A DNA stretch of 64,000 nt from Isoetes taiwanensis (taxonomy: Eukaryota > Streptophyta > Lycopodiopsida > Isoetales > Isoetaceae), in NCBI GenBank assembly GCA_021234155.1, contig JAJEKV010000001.1, positions 33,271,013 to 33,335,012 on the forward strand, in the 5' to 3' direction. The notes beneath the pieces were generated by a model. The model was given only the letters and a program-made list of their open reading frames with translations. It was not told where the DNA came from and did not search any database. The position numbers and the translations under genes were made by a program. Of the stretch, positions 40,686 through 51,789 are shown one piece after another (position 1 is the stretch's first letter; the number at the start of each line of letters is the position of its first letter).

Positions 40686-41404
40686 TGAGTTGGAATCACT
40701 AATGAAAGCATCAAAGTTGACATTGGATATCTATACCTTGCTAAAGATTGCGCCTACTTACAGGGAATACTTGTTTAAGATGTTTGAGCATGAAAATTTA
40801 GTGCAAGACACCTCTACTAACCTTGTGATTCCTCAAGCGGAAGTGGATCCTGGAATATTTTCGTCAGAAGCTACCATTGGAGATAACTTTTTAAGCAATG
40901 TGATTTTGGATGGTGGATCAGGTCTCAACGTTATGCCATATCACATAATGCAGCAATTGGGACTTCATATTGATAAACGCACGTCTTTAATTCTGAAAAA
41001 CTTTACCAATGGGAAAGTGAGTCCCATAGGAATGGTCACTAAGGTGCCTGTCAACATTCAAGGTATTACAGTAGCTACAAACTTTCTAATGGTCTCTTTT
41101 GGACATCCAGGTAGTGATCCTGATACATATGATCTCTTACTTGGGAGAGTTTGGCTGAAAACCGTGGATGCTAGACCTTTATGGTCTCCAAGGCATGTGT
41201 ACTATTTCTGATGGGGTCAAAACTGTTACATTATACAATAAAGAGGGTAATAAAACTGTCGTTCCAAAGGAGACACTAACAATTCATGCCGAGGATTATT
41301 TACAACCTAAGGCTTGTGGGATTTACACCATTGGGGGGGTGATGGCGGACTGCGATTGTCCAGATAAAGGTATGAATAAAACAATAGCTAGTTTATGGTT
41401 TGAT
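40651..41404 (+). pseudogene. Gypsy protease (retropepsin), frameshifted
   Basis: Aspartic protease that would mature the polyprotein. It lies in the +1 frame relative to gag, overlaps gag by about 35 bases and has no nearby ATG, so expression would need frameshifting or a fused precursor. The active site reads VILDGGSGLNVMP near 40903. DGG(S) in place of D(S/T)G occurs in plant retropepsin-like proteins of this group. The second conserved motif LLLGRVWL is near 41138. The frame then shifts by one at about 41168 and continues (LYGLQGMCTIS...) into the start of the next domain. About 250 residues in all. Confidence 0.82.
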
Positions 41405-41414
41405 GGCGGAATAT
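41378..41414 (+). pseudogene. Start of archaeal-type RNase H, cut by the nested element
   Basis: ASLWFDGG at the end of this segment fits the first beta strand of an RNase H, with the Asp of FDGG as the first catalytic residue. The reading frame is then cut by the nested LTR element inserted at 41415. The rest of the domain resumes at 46382. Leaving out the insert and one AATAT leaves a one-base frame difference, so the join is not perfectly open. Confidence 0.65.
41410..41414 (+). repeat. Target site duplication AATAT (left)
   Basis: AATAT directly before the 5' LTR of the nested element; its partner is at 46377-46381. Five bases is the normal duplication made by LTR-retrotransposon integrases. 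Confidence 0.88.
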
Positions 41415-42217
41415 TGATATGGAGCAAGCACGGGGGAGTGGTCCACGGCGAATGGGTTATTGGAATTATGGCAAATACTATGTAAATGTTATTCCTAAGG
41501 TCGCCTAATAATATAAAGGGGCATAGGATAACATAGCATTTGGATGTAAGGAACCATTGATATTTATGGACGGGGTCGAGGCACTATCATTGGGATGATT
41601 ATTTGTTGAGAAAAAGGCCTTAGATATAAGTCATATAATCTAATTAAAGGCAAGGAGATATTTTGAGAAAAAGGGCAACTGCGTGGTAAAAAAGGTCAGA
41701 GAGATCTATAAATAGAACCGGAACGTCAGTTGGATATATCTCGGCAACCAGAGGTCGGATTGCAGCAACCTTTACCTCGTTGGAACCGGCTCGGAGTCTA
41801 GTTTCCGACTTGGGGTGGCACATATCTTAGTTCATTCGTATGAGGGAGTAATGGCCGAAAATGTGACAGGGGTCACAAATTACTGCCATAGTGACTTCCG
41901 CAGTCTGCAATTGCTTTTTGTGGTGTGTGGCTCGTGGAGTAGCTAGACTAGCTGGAGGGCCAATAAGCTAGATATTGTCTTTGCCCAATGGTCTCTGTGC
42001 GGAGTAGCCAGATATTGTTTGCTCATGTCTCACAGCGAATTAGCCGGAATCTTGTTCTTGAGCGGTTGCATTGCCATAACCCTGTGGACCCGGTTGGGTG
42101 GTTAAACGTGCTCGTCAATGTATTTTATCTGATATATATGATGATCTTGGATCTTGATCTTCAAATAAGATGCTGTTGTTCAGTAGTTTAGCTTCCCATA
42201 AACAATGAATTGTATCA
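41415..42217 (+). mobile_element. 5' LTR of nested element
   Basis: 803 bp, from TGATATGGAGCAAGC to AATTGTATCA. A TATA box (TATAAATA) at 41707-41714 suggests transcription starts about 0.32 kb into the LTR. This puts most of the LTR after the promoter in R and U5. Confidence 0.92.
41707..41714 (+). promoter_or_regulatory. TATA box in LTR of nested element
   Basis: TATAAATA inside GATCTATAAATAGAAC. The same motif sits at 45871-45878 in the 3' LTR and in several array LTRs. Transcription start is expected about 30 bases downstream; this is inference from the motif. Confidence 0.65.
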
Positions 42218-42219
42218 AG

Positions 42220-42231
42220 TGGTATCAGAGC
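42220..42231 (+). promoter_or_regulatory. Primer binding site (tRNA-iMet) of nested element
   Basis: TGGTATCAGAGC, two bases after the 5' LTR, complementary to the 3' end of initiator methionine tRNA. Confidence 0.93.
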
Positions 42232-42457
42232 GAAGCTGCGATTCTTCTGGGAATCTATGGGCTATGGGAACATCAACACCAAGAACCTTGCAAGCTTGTG
42301 CTGCAAGTATAGATGGGTTTAACTTCGTCAAAGAAGTGTTAAGGACAAAGTATATGGGTAAACAGGTGAATTTTAGAGCTCCAAGAATTTGTGTAATCCT
42401 GGGATAAAGACTGACGACTACTGCTGCAAGTGAAGTCGGAGCATCAGTAGCAGAGAG

Positions 42458-42492
<35 letters not shown>

Positions 42493-45038
42493 CAGCCAAA
42501 ACTTAGCAATCCTAGAATTGCATCTGCTTCGGTCAATCCCTAGGCAGTCTTATCAATCCAGGCCTAGCATTTGGCTTTGCCAGTCTGGTACTTAATGCCT
42601 TTGATCTGTGTTTTTAACAATTCCTTAACTGGAACATTGGCAATTTCTTAACAACATTGACTTAAGCTGGATACACCATGTTACTGCATACATCTATTAT
42701 TTGACACCTCATAATCTTTTGCTACCAGATATACATTTAAACTCAGATATATTTAGACCAGCTAGTTATTTGGGCTGTCAAATATGATGCAACTAACTCA
42801 TAGATTCAAAAATCAGTCTGTAGCTAATGAAGAACATCACTTGTTTACAATATACTGCAAATTGGAGAGTGATATACCTCGTATGATTATGTCTTAAGCA
42901 GCCAAAATTTTAATGTATAAATTTCATACCAGTATTGGTTCAACAAAACTTTATAACAGTCAGCATGCTAATATATCAGCAGATTGTATAAACCATTAGG
43001 CGTCCTTTCAAAATTGATCTTCAAAGTTTTGTATTGTAGCACATTTCCCCCAAAGTCCCATTCGAACATTTGACTAAAAAGAGCAATGAGAAGAGAGGCG
43101 TTAGTACTGCAACCCAACCAAGAATTTGTTAGCATGAAAATGGTAACAAATCCGGAACAAAAAGGTACATAGAGTCTCTCGGTTTATCACCAGGTCACTC
43201 ATTGCACCTTCTTAGCCTTATGTTTTAAAAAGACGAGAGGATTCAATCTATGCTAAAGATGGAGAATCATTTTTATTTTCTTGTCGGATACCTCATTGTT
43301 AGTATTCATTCCATAGAATGATTTGTATTTTAATAGACTTTAAGCGAAGATCCAGTCTTAGGGTGCACCCATTCTTATCTTTGTGGTCACTAAATGCTTA
43401 TCATCTGTCACTCAAATGTATCGGATATACAACTTAAGCACGGTATTCAACAAACAATAATACTACTTGCTTAGATTTTTCAAAACATTAGAGAATCTCA
43501 TTAATGTAGTAATCTTTGAACACATTTTTCATTAAACCATAACATTTTTAAACAAGTCCTATTTGTTAGTGCTAAGGTCATCCATGTATCTGAAATCGAA
43601 GCTTATCAAAAATTATCTGTTACTAGCAGTTTACATTGTCAATCATAAGTAATAATATGGTCACCTAACTAGAGATACGGTTAATGATATGTTAGAAACA
43701 AGCTTGTCTAACCATTTTATATTTTGTAAAAACCTAGAAACACAACTATCGACCTTGCTATTAGGTTTTTTCCATCAGCGTTAAATATCATCTAGCGTGA
43801 ATATAATGTAGGACTTTTGGTTCGATTCGAAATACACGATAGTCTTCACAGTGCGAGCAATACTCCTCATCGGTTGTGTTTGAGGAATAGATGAGTTATG
43901 ATCCATTCTTGCGATATCACAATCCACTGCCGGAATCGCCCGATTATAGCTTTTCTTGTTACTTTTACTGCTTTGCACCTTCACTTGCTCCACGTTTTGG
44001 ATTAACCATATCTATATGATCATAAGCAAGCCCGGTGGCCTTATCATTGGCAGCTCAAATAGCTCGCGCTTCTTTTTCGGGATGATTTCATTTTCTTTGT
44101 TCTTCATTACCACTATTAGATGCGCCATCGAATCGTATTCCCCTCCATAGTTTTGGTGGGGAAAAAAGAACCCAATATTAAAGACTATCTGTCTGCTGAC
44201 ATCAAAGCGTGTATTGGTCTTAGAATATCTTTGGATTCATATTGATATTTTCCTTTGGACCTATAACCCCTAGTGTTTTACACATATATCCGATTAATGC
44301 AAGTTAGGTGAGGCCGAAGATCTCCTGCTCCAAATATTTGTACGGTGCCATATCATCATATGTAAATCTTCATATCATTTTCATAGTGCCCGGCATCGGC
44401 AATAATCAACATTGCCCTTAGCCGTTTTATGAAACTCATATTATCCTTGTATAAACATAGTTCAATGGTACACTATTGACTTTTCATGTTTATTTTATTC
44501 AGTACGTGTTTGATAATACACCATATAAGGTATGTTAATAGCCAGTGTAAGAGTAGCTAGCTTGTTACAAAGGTAGTTCATTAGGTCAGACAGTAGTGGT
44601 AAACCCCATTAGCCACATGTTTGTCTTGTATAAAAAAAAAAAAAAAAAAAAAAAAACTCGGTGCTTTTGTGGAAAATGCTCGAAGCATATGGGACCGACT
44701 TGTTGAGAACGAGTTCGGATTATTGGGGAAACCTCTAAGATCCTTGGAGGATTGCGGAGTCAGATCGTGGTGATCTGAGAGACTGATTGGCCGTGGGATC
44801 ATCTATATAAATATTTGACTTGGGAAGTCATCTATATTAATACTTGACCTTATTTGCAGGTTTCTTAGTGTTAAGCATTGGGGGACACTTTACGTAGAAA
44901 TTTCCAAGGATGTGGGCCTTGAAATTTGGATCACGGAATCTCAAATTGTTTCCTATGGGACGGGCTTATGGGTAAAAGTTCCTAAGTTGAATTTATTTAT
45001 TTGGAATAAGGATAGATACTTTTGTTGTGTATACCCAT

Positions 45039-45245
45039 GGTAGATTAGTGACTACTGATTACAGCGTAGCGGCTTGAACATGGTATACTAGATAGGGAAT
45101 GCCTCTTGGTAGACTAGTGATTGTGTCTGCAAACCTGTCGGCTTGAACAAAAGAGAGCATAAGATGTATACTTTTGAAGACTAGTAATTGTGATTGCAAC
45201 ACAATTGGCTTGACAAAAGTTGCATCGTATCTTGGAGATACAACT
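45039..45245 (+). repeat. Three imperfect 69-bp repeats in the nested element
   Basis: Copies start at 45039, 45108 and 45177. Each has the pattern G(G/A)TAGA(T/C)TAGT..TTG(T/A).. then GGCTTGA(A)CA. The block is kept in every array unit (for example from about 9790 and 17690), so it is an old part of the element. Confidence 0.78.
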
Positions 45246-45424
45246 GTATGCGTGGTGGCGATACAATCAAGTAGTACCGCTGCGAGGTGCGAAGATAATA
45301 ATGTACCACTTAGAAGTACAAAGGGATATATCGTCTTTGTGGAAATGCGCAGAGATATCCGTAACTACTTCTGGAGTTTTGCAGGGATTATAAAACTTTC
45401 AGACTGGTGATGACCATGAAAGAT

Positions 45425-45557
45425 CCATCTTGAGAAGGGATAGATCGAAATGGGGCATATCTTGGATGATCGCAGGGTGATCCTTCTTGAGAAGGGATGG
45501 ACTGAAATTGAGTGTACTTGGACGATCGCGGACGATCTATCTTGAGAAGGGATGGAT
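45425..45557 (+). repeat. Three purine-rich polypurine-tract-like repeats before the 3' LTR
   Basis: CTTGAGAAGGGATRG occurs near 45428, 45485 and 45541, the last directly before the 3' LTR, where it would serve as the polypurine tract priming plus-strand DNA. Upstream copies could act as extra plus-strand start sites. All array units keep the triplet. Confidence 0.7.
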
Positions 45558-46376
45558 TGATATGGAGCAAGCACGGGGGAGTGGTCCACGACGAATGGGT
45601 TATTGGAATTATGGCAAATACTATGTAAATGTTATTCCTAAGGTCGCCTAATAATATAAAGGGGCATAGGATAACATAGCATTTGGATGTAAGGAACCAT
45701 TGATATTTATGGACGGGGTCGAGGCACTATCATTGGGATGATTATTTGTTGAGAAAAAGGCCTTAGATAATGTCCCATATGATAAGTCATATAATCTAAT
45801 TAAAGGCAAGGAGATATTTTGAGAAAAAGGGCAACTGCCTGGTAAAAAAGGCTAAAGTCTCAGAGAGATCTATAAATAGAACTGGAATGTCAGTTGGACA
45901 TATCTCGGCAACCAGAGGTCGGATTGCAGCGACCTTTACCTCGTTGGAACCGGCTCGGAGTCTAGTTTCCGAATTGGGGTGGCACATATCCTAGTTCATC
46001 CGTATGAGGGAGTAATAGCCAAAAATGTGACAGGGGGTCACAAATTACTGCCATAGCGACTTCACAGATCTGCAATTGCTTTTGTGATGTGTGGCTACGT
46101 GGAGTAGCTAGACTAGCCTGGAGGGCCAATAAGCCAGATATTGTCTTTGCCCAATGGTCTATCTTGGAGTAGCGGATATTGTTTGCTCATGTCTCACGAG
46201 CAGCCGACCGGATCTTGTTCTTTGAGCGGTTGCATTACCATAACCATGTGGACGGTTGGGTGGTTAAGCGTGCTTTCGTCAATGTATTTTATCGATATAT
46301 ATGATGATCTTGGATCTTGATCTTCAAATAAGATCTTTGTTGATGGTTTAACTTCCATAAACAATGAATTGTATCA
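45558..46376 (+). mobile_element. 3' LTR of nested element
   Basis: 819 bp, collinear with the 5' LTR. It starts TGATATGGAG after the purine-rich tract and ends TTGTATCA, followed by AATAT. TATA box at 45871-45878. Confidence 0.92.
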
Positions 46377-46381
46377 AATAT
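46377..46381 (+). repeat. Target site duplication AATAT (right)
   Basis: Exact partner of 41410-41414. In copy 1 the corresponding bases after the array (30572-30576) read AATAC. Confidence 0.88.
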
Positions 46382-46713
46382 CACGAAGAGCAAATATGGC
46401 GTGCATTTGGGATTGTGATTAAGGATAGTGATGGGCCCGATAATTGCAAAGGCCAGCAAAATGTTACCAGGAATTACTTCCAATGCAGCCGAGTATGAGG
46501 CACTTTTGTTGGGATTGGAGGAAGCAAAAAAAGCTAATGTTAATGAGCTTAAGATCTTTGGGGACTCGCAGCTGGTTTGCAAGCAAATATTAGGGGAATA
46601 TCAAACAAGAGATGTTGGAACCAAGTTCTCAAGGTCCTCGAATGCTTCACTGGGAACTTAACCATATGGCTAGATCGCAAAATTATGAGGCTGATGCAGT
46701 ATGTCGGTAAGCC
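46382..46713 (+). pseudogene. Archaeal-type RNase H (aRNH), main part, upstream of RT
   Basis: RNase H domain of the kind found as a second RNase H in plant Tat-group Gypsy elements. Visible motifs in order are GIVIKDSDGP, NAAEYEALLLGLEEAK (catalytic Glu), IFGDSQLV (catalytic Asp) and ARSQNYEADAV near 46665-46705 (last Asp). With FDGG at 41405 all four catalytic acids are accounted for. It precedes the RT domain here and in copy 1, whereas in the best known Tat elements (Ogre, Retand) aRNH follows RNase H. A frameshift falls near 46630-46650. Confidence 0.8.
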
Positions 46714-48021
46714 TTGTTGCAGCATTTAAGTGAAGGTGCAATTAGAGAAGAAGAAGTTAATGAGAAATGGTTGCAAGGATTGCATCCCATATTGACCATT
46801 GATGTAGCCCAAGAAAAAGAAGTGCAAGAGCTCGTTATTGTTAAGGGTGAAGAAAAACGAACAATTTCAGTTGGTATACAGCTTAATGAAAGCGAGCTCA
46901 AGTATTTGCAAGGTTTATTTCAAGAGATGAATGATATATTTGCTTGGGACTATGGAGAATTGAAGGGCATACCTAAAGACGTATGTGAATTGGAAATTAA
47001 GCTAAAATCAGGGTCCAAGCCAGTTATTCAAAAGCTTAGGCGAATAAATCCAGCCCTAATGGAACTCATTGAGAAAGAATTGCAGAAAATGTTAAGGGCT
47101 GATCTGATTTTTTAGTGCAGAAATCCATCTTGGGTCTCATGCATAGTACCCGTACTAAAAAAAATGGGCTCTCTTAGGATTTGTGTGGATTATCAGGAAT
47201 TGAACAAAGCGACTGTAAGAGATTTCTTCCCTTTGCCCTTCATACATGATGTTTTATATGCAGTAGCTGGAAAAGAATTCTATTCTTTTTTGGATGGCTT
47301 CTCGGGGTTCAATCAAGTCGCCATTAGGGAGGAAGATCAAGATAAAACTGCATTCATCACTCCTTGGGGTACGTTCGCTATGAGACGGATGCCCTTTGGG
47401 CTTACTAATGCCCCTTCCACGTTTCAAAGGGCCATGATAGTGGCCTTTAAGGCAATGCCATCAGATTTGTTTAAAGTTTTTCTTGATGACCTTTGTTTGG
47501 CAGCAAGTCGAGAACAACACTTGGAATTAATTGGCAAACTATGTAAATTGTGCCAGCAATCAGGGATATGCTTGAATCCGAAGAAATGCCTCTTTATGGT
47601 CACTAGAGGAACGTTATTGGGCCACACAATTTCTGGCGCAGGGATTGAAGTTTCTGAGGACAAGATTTTGGCTTTGAAGCAATTACCATCGCCAAGAAAT
47701 CTTAAGGAGGTAAAAAGGTTGATAGGAATGGTAAGTTTCCTTAGAGTTTATGTGCCTAATTTTTCACATGTTATGAGCCCAATTGCCAAGTTAACGAGAA
47801 TTGGTAACATACCCAAAGGCATGAGCAAGACGGTAGGAATCAACTGGACTCCTCAATGCCAAGAGGCATTTGAACATGTGATTGGAATTTTAAGCCTGCC
47901 TCATAATCTAGTGAGTCCAAAGTCAGGTGTGCCCTTTGAAATTTTTGTTACAGTAACTAAAGAAGCCACTGGAATTGCCATCACCCAAGAAAGGAAGGTT
48001 ATTGGTTATGCAGGTAAATAG
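46714..48021 (+). pseudogene. Gypsy reverse transcriptase, with one internal amber codon
   Basis: RT with its N-terminal linker. The linker (LFQEMNDIFAWDYGELKG, near 46915) is typical of Tat/Athila-type pol. A TAG at 47113-47115 replaces the GAG present in copy 1 (LIF*CRNPSWV). The same frame then runs through palm and fingers: LRICVDYQELNKA, motif A FLDGFSGFNQ (47281-47316), MPFGLTNAPSTFQ, catalytic FLDD at 47479-47490, LNPKKCLF and LLGHTISGAGI. It closes at TAG 48019-48021, at the KQWSEIE-type position of the RNase H domain, so this stop also looks like a mutation. Otherwise the core RT is intact, much better than copy 1. Confidence 0.92.
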
Positions 48022-48292
48022 TGGTCAGAAATCGAAGAAAGATACCCTAAGCTGGAGAGATATGCTTCTGCATTGGTATGCTTGATTGATAAACATGGAT
48101 ATATGCTGCAAGGTCACAAAATAGTGGTTCATATGAAATATAATCCACTTCCTTTGCTCTATGGCAGAAACGTGAAAAAAGTTAAATGGCATAAATGGGC
48201 AGTCAAGTTGCAGGAATATGATTTGCAGGAATATGATTTGCATGTTCAAACTATAACTAGAGTGACAGATCCTAGCTCCTACCTGCCCCATG
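48022..48292 (+). pseudogene. Gypsy RNase H, C-terminal half
   Basis: Continues in the RT frame after the TAG at 48019: WSEIEERYPKLERYA, HGYMLQGHKIV, VKWHKWAVKLQEYD and VTDPSSYLPHA. A 15-bp tandem duplication near 48211-48240 repeats LQEYD; copy 1 has it once. The frame breaks at a run of seven T at 48294, after which integrase is read in the next frame. Confidence 0.82.
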
Positions 48293-49647
48293 CATTTTTT
48301 TGACCATGAGGAACCAGATGAGCAGATCGAGAATAAGGTGGAGCAACAGGTTCCATTGCAACTTGAGCAAATGTTTATTGCTGTAAGCACTTCTTGGATG
48401 ACGCCTATCATTAAATACCTTGTTACACAAGAACTCCCATCTGGAGTGTTTGGGGCAGCAGCAAGAAAGTTCAAGTTGGATTGCCTCAATTTTGTAATGG
48501 TAGGGGAATTCCTTTGTAGGATTAATAGGGATGGCGTCCTATTGAGGCCTATTGATGAAGGAGAGCAAGTTGAGGTGCTCAGTGAATGTCATGGGGGCAT
48601 TTGTGGAGGGCATTTCGCCACAAATACCACCGCAAAAAAAAAACTACGGGCAGGATATTATTGGCCTTCTATGTTTGGGGATTGCCATGAGTATATCAAA
48701 AGGTGTCACAAGTGTCAAATATTTGGTAAGAAAAGGTTGCTAGCTTCACCTCTTACTCCAATATTATCTCTAGCCCCTTTTGAAGTTTGGGGATTAGATT
48801 TTATAGGGCCTGTTAATCCACCTTCAAGTAACCAACATGAGTATATAATTGTGGCTACTGATCTCTTTACTAATTGGTCTGAAGCCATGCCTCTTAGAGA
48901 GGCCAATGCAGTTACAACAGCCAAATTCATCTTTTCTGAAATATGTTGTAGGTTTGGTGTACCAAGGAAGTTGCTCACGGATTGTGGGTCTCCATTCATA
49001 AATGATACTATTCAAAGAGCTTACCACACGGTTAAAAGTTAAGCATGTGAAGAGTTGTGCATATTATCCTCAAGGGAATGGTCAGGCAGAGTCTACCAAT
49101 AAGGTACTTAAGTCTATTCTTAAAAAAATGATCAATGCATCTAAGAGGAATTGGCATTTGATGTTGTCCAATGCACTTTGGTATATGACTCTTGTTAAAA
49201 GCTGCCACGACGAGGATTCACTCCATATGAATTGGTATATGGGTAGAAGCTATACTACCTATAGATATGATTGTGCCTACTCTTAAAGTGGCATGCGACC
49301 TTGAGGTACCACATAAGGATGCCATTGAAGAAAGGCTAGTCCAATTCTTTGAAACCGGAAGAGGATAGGCAGCAGGCCGAACAAGCAAATTGGCATAGAA
49401 AAGCTAAGAATATAGCAGCACAAGCAAGGAAGCAAAGGTTTCAAGGCAACTTTAAAATTGGGGACTTGGTCTTAAAATGGAACACTAGGAAGGAGAAAGT
49501 TGCTGCCAAGTTTGATAATCTATGGGAAGGCCCATTTATCATCCACGGGATTCTTTGGAGCAGCACTCTTATCTGTTGCAAACTATGGATATGGTGGAGT
49601 TACCTAACCCCCAGAATTCCTTGCACTTGAAGAAGTATTGGCCATAA
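48290..49647 (+). pseudogene. Gypsy integrase, frameshifted, and end of pol
   Basis: Integrase that would insert the DNA copy. The first part (48290-49042) has the HHCC zinc-binding region (CHGGICGGH ... CHEYIKRCHKC) and the DDE core Asp residues in VWGLDFIGP and LLTDCGSPF. An extra A near 49015 shifts the frame. The last core acid is in GNGQAESTNKV (near 49080). The C-terminal part has the GDLVLKW and LWEGPFII motifs and ends KKYWP-TAA (49645-49647). No chromodomain follows, which argues against a chromovirus and fits the Tat/Athila side of Gypsy. Indels near 49185-49215, 49345 and 49550 break it further. Confidence 0.88.
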
Positions 49648-49677
49648 TTAGGTCAAAGAGGTAACATAGGTAGGAGT
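49648..49677 (+). promoter_or_regulatory. Polypurine tract region of host Gypsy element
   Basis: The purine-rich stretch AAAGAGGTAACATAGGTAGG lies between the pol stop and the 3' LTR start, where plus-strand priming is expected. It is identical in copy 1 before 33123. Confidence 0.55.
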
Positions 49678-50170
49678 TGTTTTTACATTAAGTTATTGCA
49701 TTACAGTCTAGAGTAGGTCTAGAAAGCATTATGAGTACATGTTTTGATAGGTTAGGTTGCTGTGCTTTTGTCTTTATCCTTGTTGAAACCTTGTAGTACT
49801 CTACTGTAATAGAATTCATGTTAAAATAGCATAACGCCTTTAAGAAGCAGTTGCATTAGATTTAGTTGTTGTCTGCCCATCTAATACTTAATAGTATCAA
49901 CTCTTTTAATTTGGGATTTTCAGGTTTGATAGAAAACTTTTTGGAATTGTTTTTAAGTTATTTTCCAAGGTTTTAAGAAATTTGAACACCGGGAAAAATT
50001 CCGATCTTCCAAAAATATTATTTTTTTGGTACGATTACGAGAGAGTGTTTATTTGGTTTCTTGGGTTTAGGATTGGGCATGCTACGAAGCCTCGACATCC
50101 ATATATCTATCTATACTTGGATATTGTGTTTGGACTTCATTCCGAAATGCATAGATCCGGCTCCAGAATG

Positions 50171-50219
50171 CAATTGCGGCCACTTCATGGCTTACAATTG
50201 CGGCCAGTCACCTGGCTTA
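50171..50219 (+). repeat. Short tandem repeat, 24-25 bp x 2 (inside Helitron)
   Basis: CAATTGCGGCCACTTCATGG is followed by a second copy beginning CAATTGCGGCCAGTCACC. Both end GGCTTA. Confidence 0.75.
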
Positions 50220-51789
50220 TAGAGCCTAATTCGTTGATTTTTGCCCAACTTATAGTTATTTTTGCCTGAATGTGTCGTTGCTGCTGCTGCAGTATAGCCG
50301 CCATGGTTTCAGGTTTTTTTTTTTTCTTGCTCAAGATAAGAAATAATATTGGCTGCAGAAGTTTGTCTTACAATTTCGTTCACTGCCTCTTACAAGACTT
50401 CCTCTCGAGTATTTCTTTTATCTCAGGTAATTTTGTTTTGGCTTTTCATATTCAAAACGACCCCTCTGTCCATTCTTCTGTCATTTTTAGAACTTCTTCC
50501 ATGAATGCAAACGGGAATGCAGCATGACTCGTTTTTTATGCACTGAAGACTTGAAAATCTGGCTTATTCCTTTTTGCTTACTTCTGTGTAAAGGATTTAT
50601 TTCTTTAAAATAACAGCCCTTGGCAAGATGGCAACATCTGATTCTAGGTTATAAACATCTCAAGCTTATTATAAAATTTACACTTTTTTATCTTTTTAGG
50701 AAAAATGTATCACTCCAGGGCATGTTCCGATTGATCTCCAATTGACGTTATTGCCCATGTTCTGGTCATTATGCAGGGGCTCAGTTTTTATGAGGAGTCT
50801 TGCGGCATGCCATTTATACTTGGCATGAGTTGTGAAGAGTCTGTCATGCCATTTACGTTCAATATAACATGTAATTTAGTTGCTTAATCCCAAATTGTAA
50901 GTATTACTTGCTCGGATCTGGTATGATGTCATCTAATACGGGGCAAGATCTTCACAAGTGTGGCTCCTCCATGAATTGTTCTGCAACAACTTGCCTAAAC
51001 AATCATTGCTAGAGAGGTAAGATATGCTCCTCATTGCCTTCGTTTCTCTCCTAGCTGAAGAATCTATGCAGCAAGGCCTTCTGCAGCAAGGTCTTCTTCA
51101 ACTGTCACCTCTTCTAAATTGTTGTACAACATACAGAAGTTCACTATTTCACTTTGCATATTTGTTTATAGCCTTGGCTTTGCATATTTGCAGATGTACC
51201 TTAAACTTTAACAAATAGTCCTTTCATGATCTACGCACTCTAGGATCTAACTCCATTTCCAGGAGCTTGCAAATACATCAGGTAAATCCCAAACATCTTT
51301 CTTTGACTCTATTATTTTCTGACTCTATAAATCATGACAAATACGTCTTCCATGACAGTTGGAACGGCTATATAAAGGTAAGACACGCATTTGCTTATCA
51401 TCATCCATTTATTCATGTCTATAATCCATATAATTTGTGCAGTGCTCATAGTTAGAATCGAGAAAAGTTTTCAATCGTATGCTCTTTGCTATTTCGGATA
51501 CAACAGATAAACCAGTATGTGAATTACAAGCTCTTTTACAAATTTCTTGGCTTGCAAAGATGCCAGATGCTAATTTTCCATTCCGTGCACTGCTGCAAGC
51601 AAATATCTTATCCTTCCTGATATGTGATTAAATGCATATGTTTGCACTATTTTGATGCAGCATATCTAGCATATCTCTTTTGTTCTGTGAAATAACTCAA
51701 GACGTTATTGACTCACATATACGGCATGACCATGACCACTTTTGAAAAATGGCCACCGAAGGAATATAGTACTACATAGGATATTCACA

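Larger units (their letters stand above)
42218..45557 (+). mobile_element. Non-coding internal region of nested element
   Basis: 3340 bp with no frame longer than about 95 codons. Recognisable landmarks shared with all array units are the GTGGGGAAAA block near 44157, a TATATAAATA with GACTTGGGAAGTC palindrome near 44803-44829, three 69-bp repeats, and three purine-rich repeats ahead of the 3' LTR. Nothing suggests a gene. Confidence 0.88.
41415..46376 (+). mobile_element. Complete nested non-autonomous LTR retrotransposon (4962 bp)
   Basis: The full-length reference copy of the family that forms the left array. It has a 5' LTR at 41415-42217, tRNA-iMet primer site at 42220, non-coding internal region at 42218-45557, 3' LTR at 45558-46376, and AATAT duplications on both sides. 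LTR ends form a TGATA/TATCA inverted repeat. No gag or pol sequence is recognisable, so mobility would depend on enzymes supplied in trans. It sits in the RNase H region of the host Gypsy element, in the same orientation. Two long A runs (42458-42490 and 44632-44656) replace the 3-7 A seen in array units and may be assembly or sequencing errors. Confidence 0.93.

Noticed and set aside
41400-41485. Reading the frame through FDGG into ILIWSKHGG as native RNase H
   Set aside because: Bases from 41415 on are the start of the nested LTR, as shown by its other copies and the AATAT duplication.
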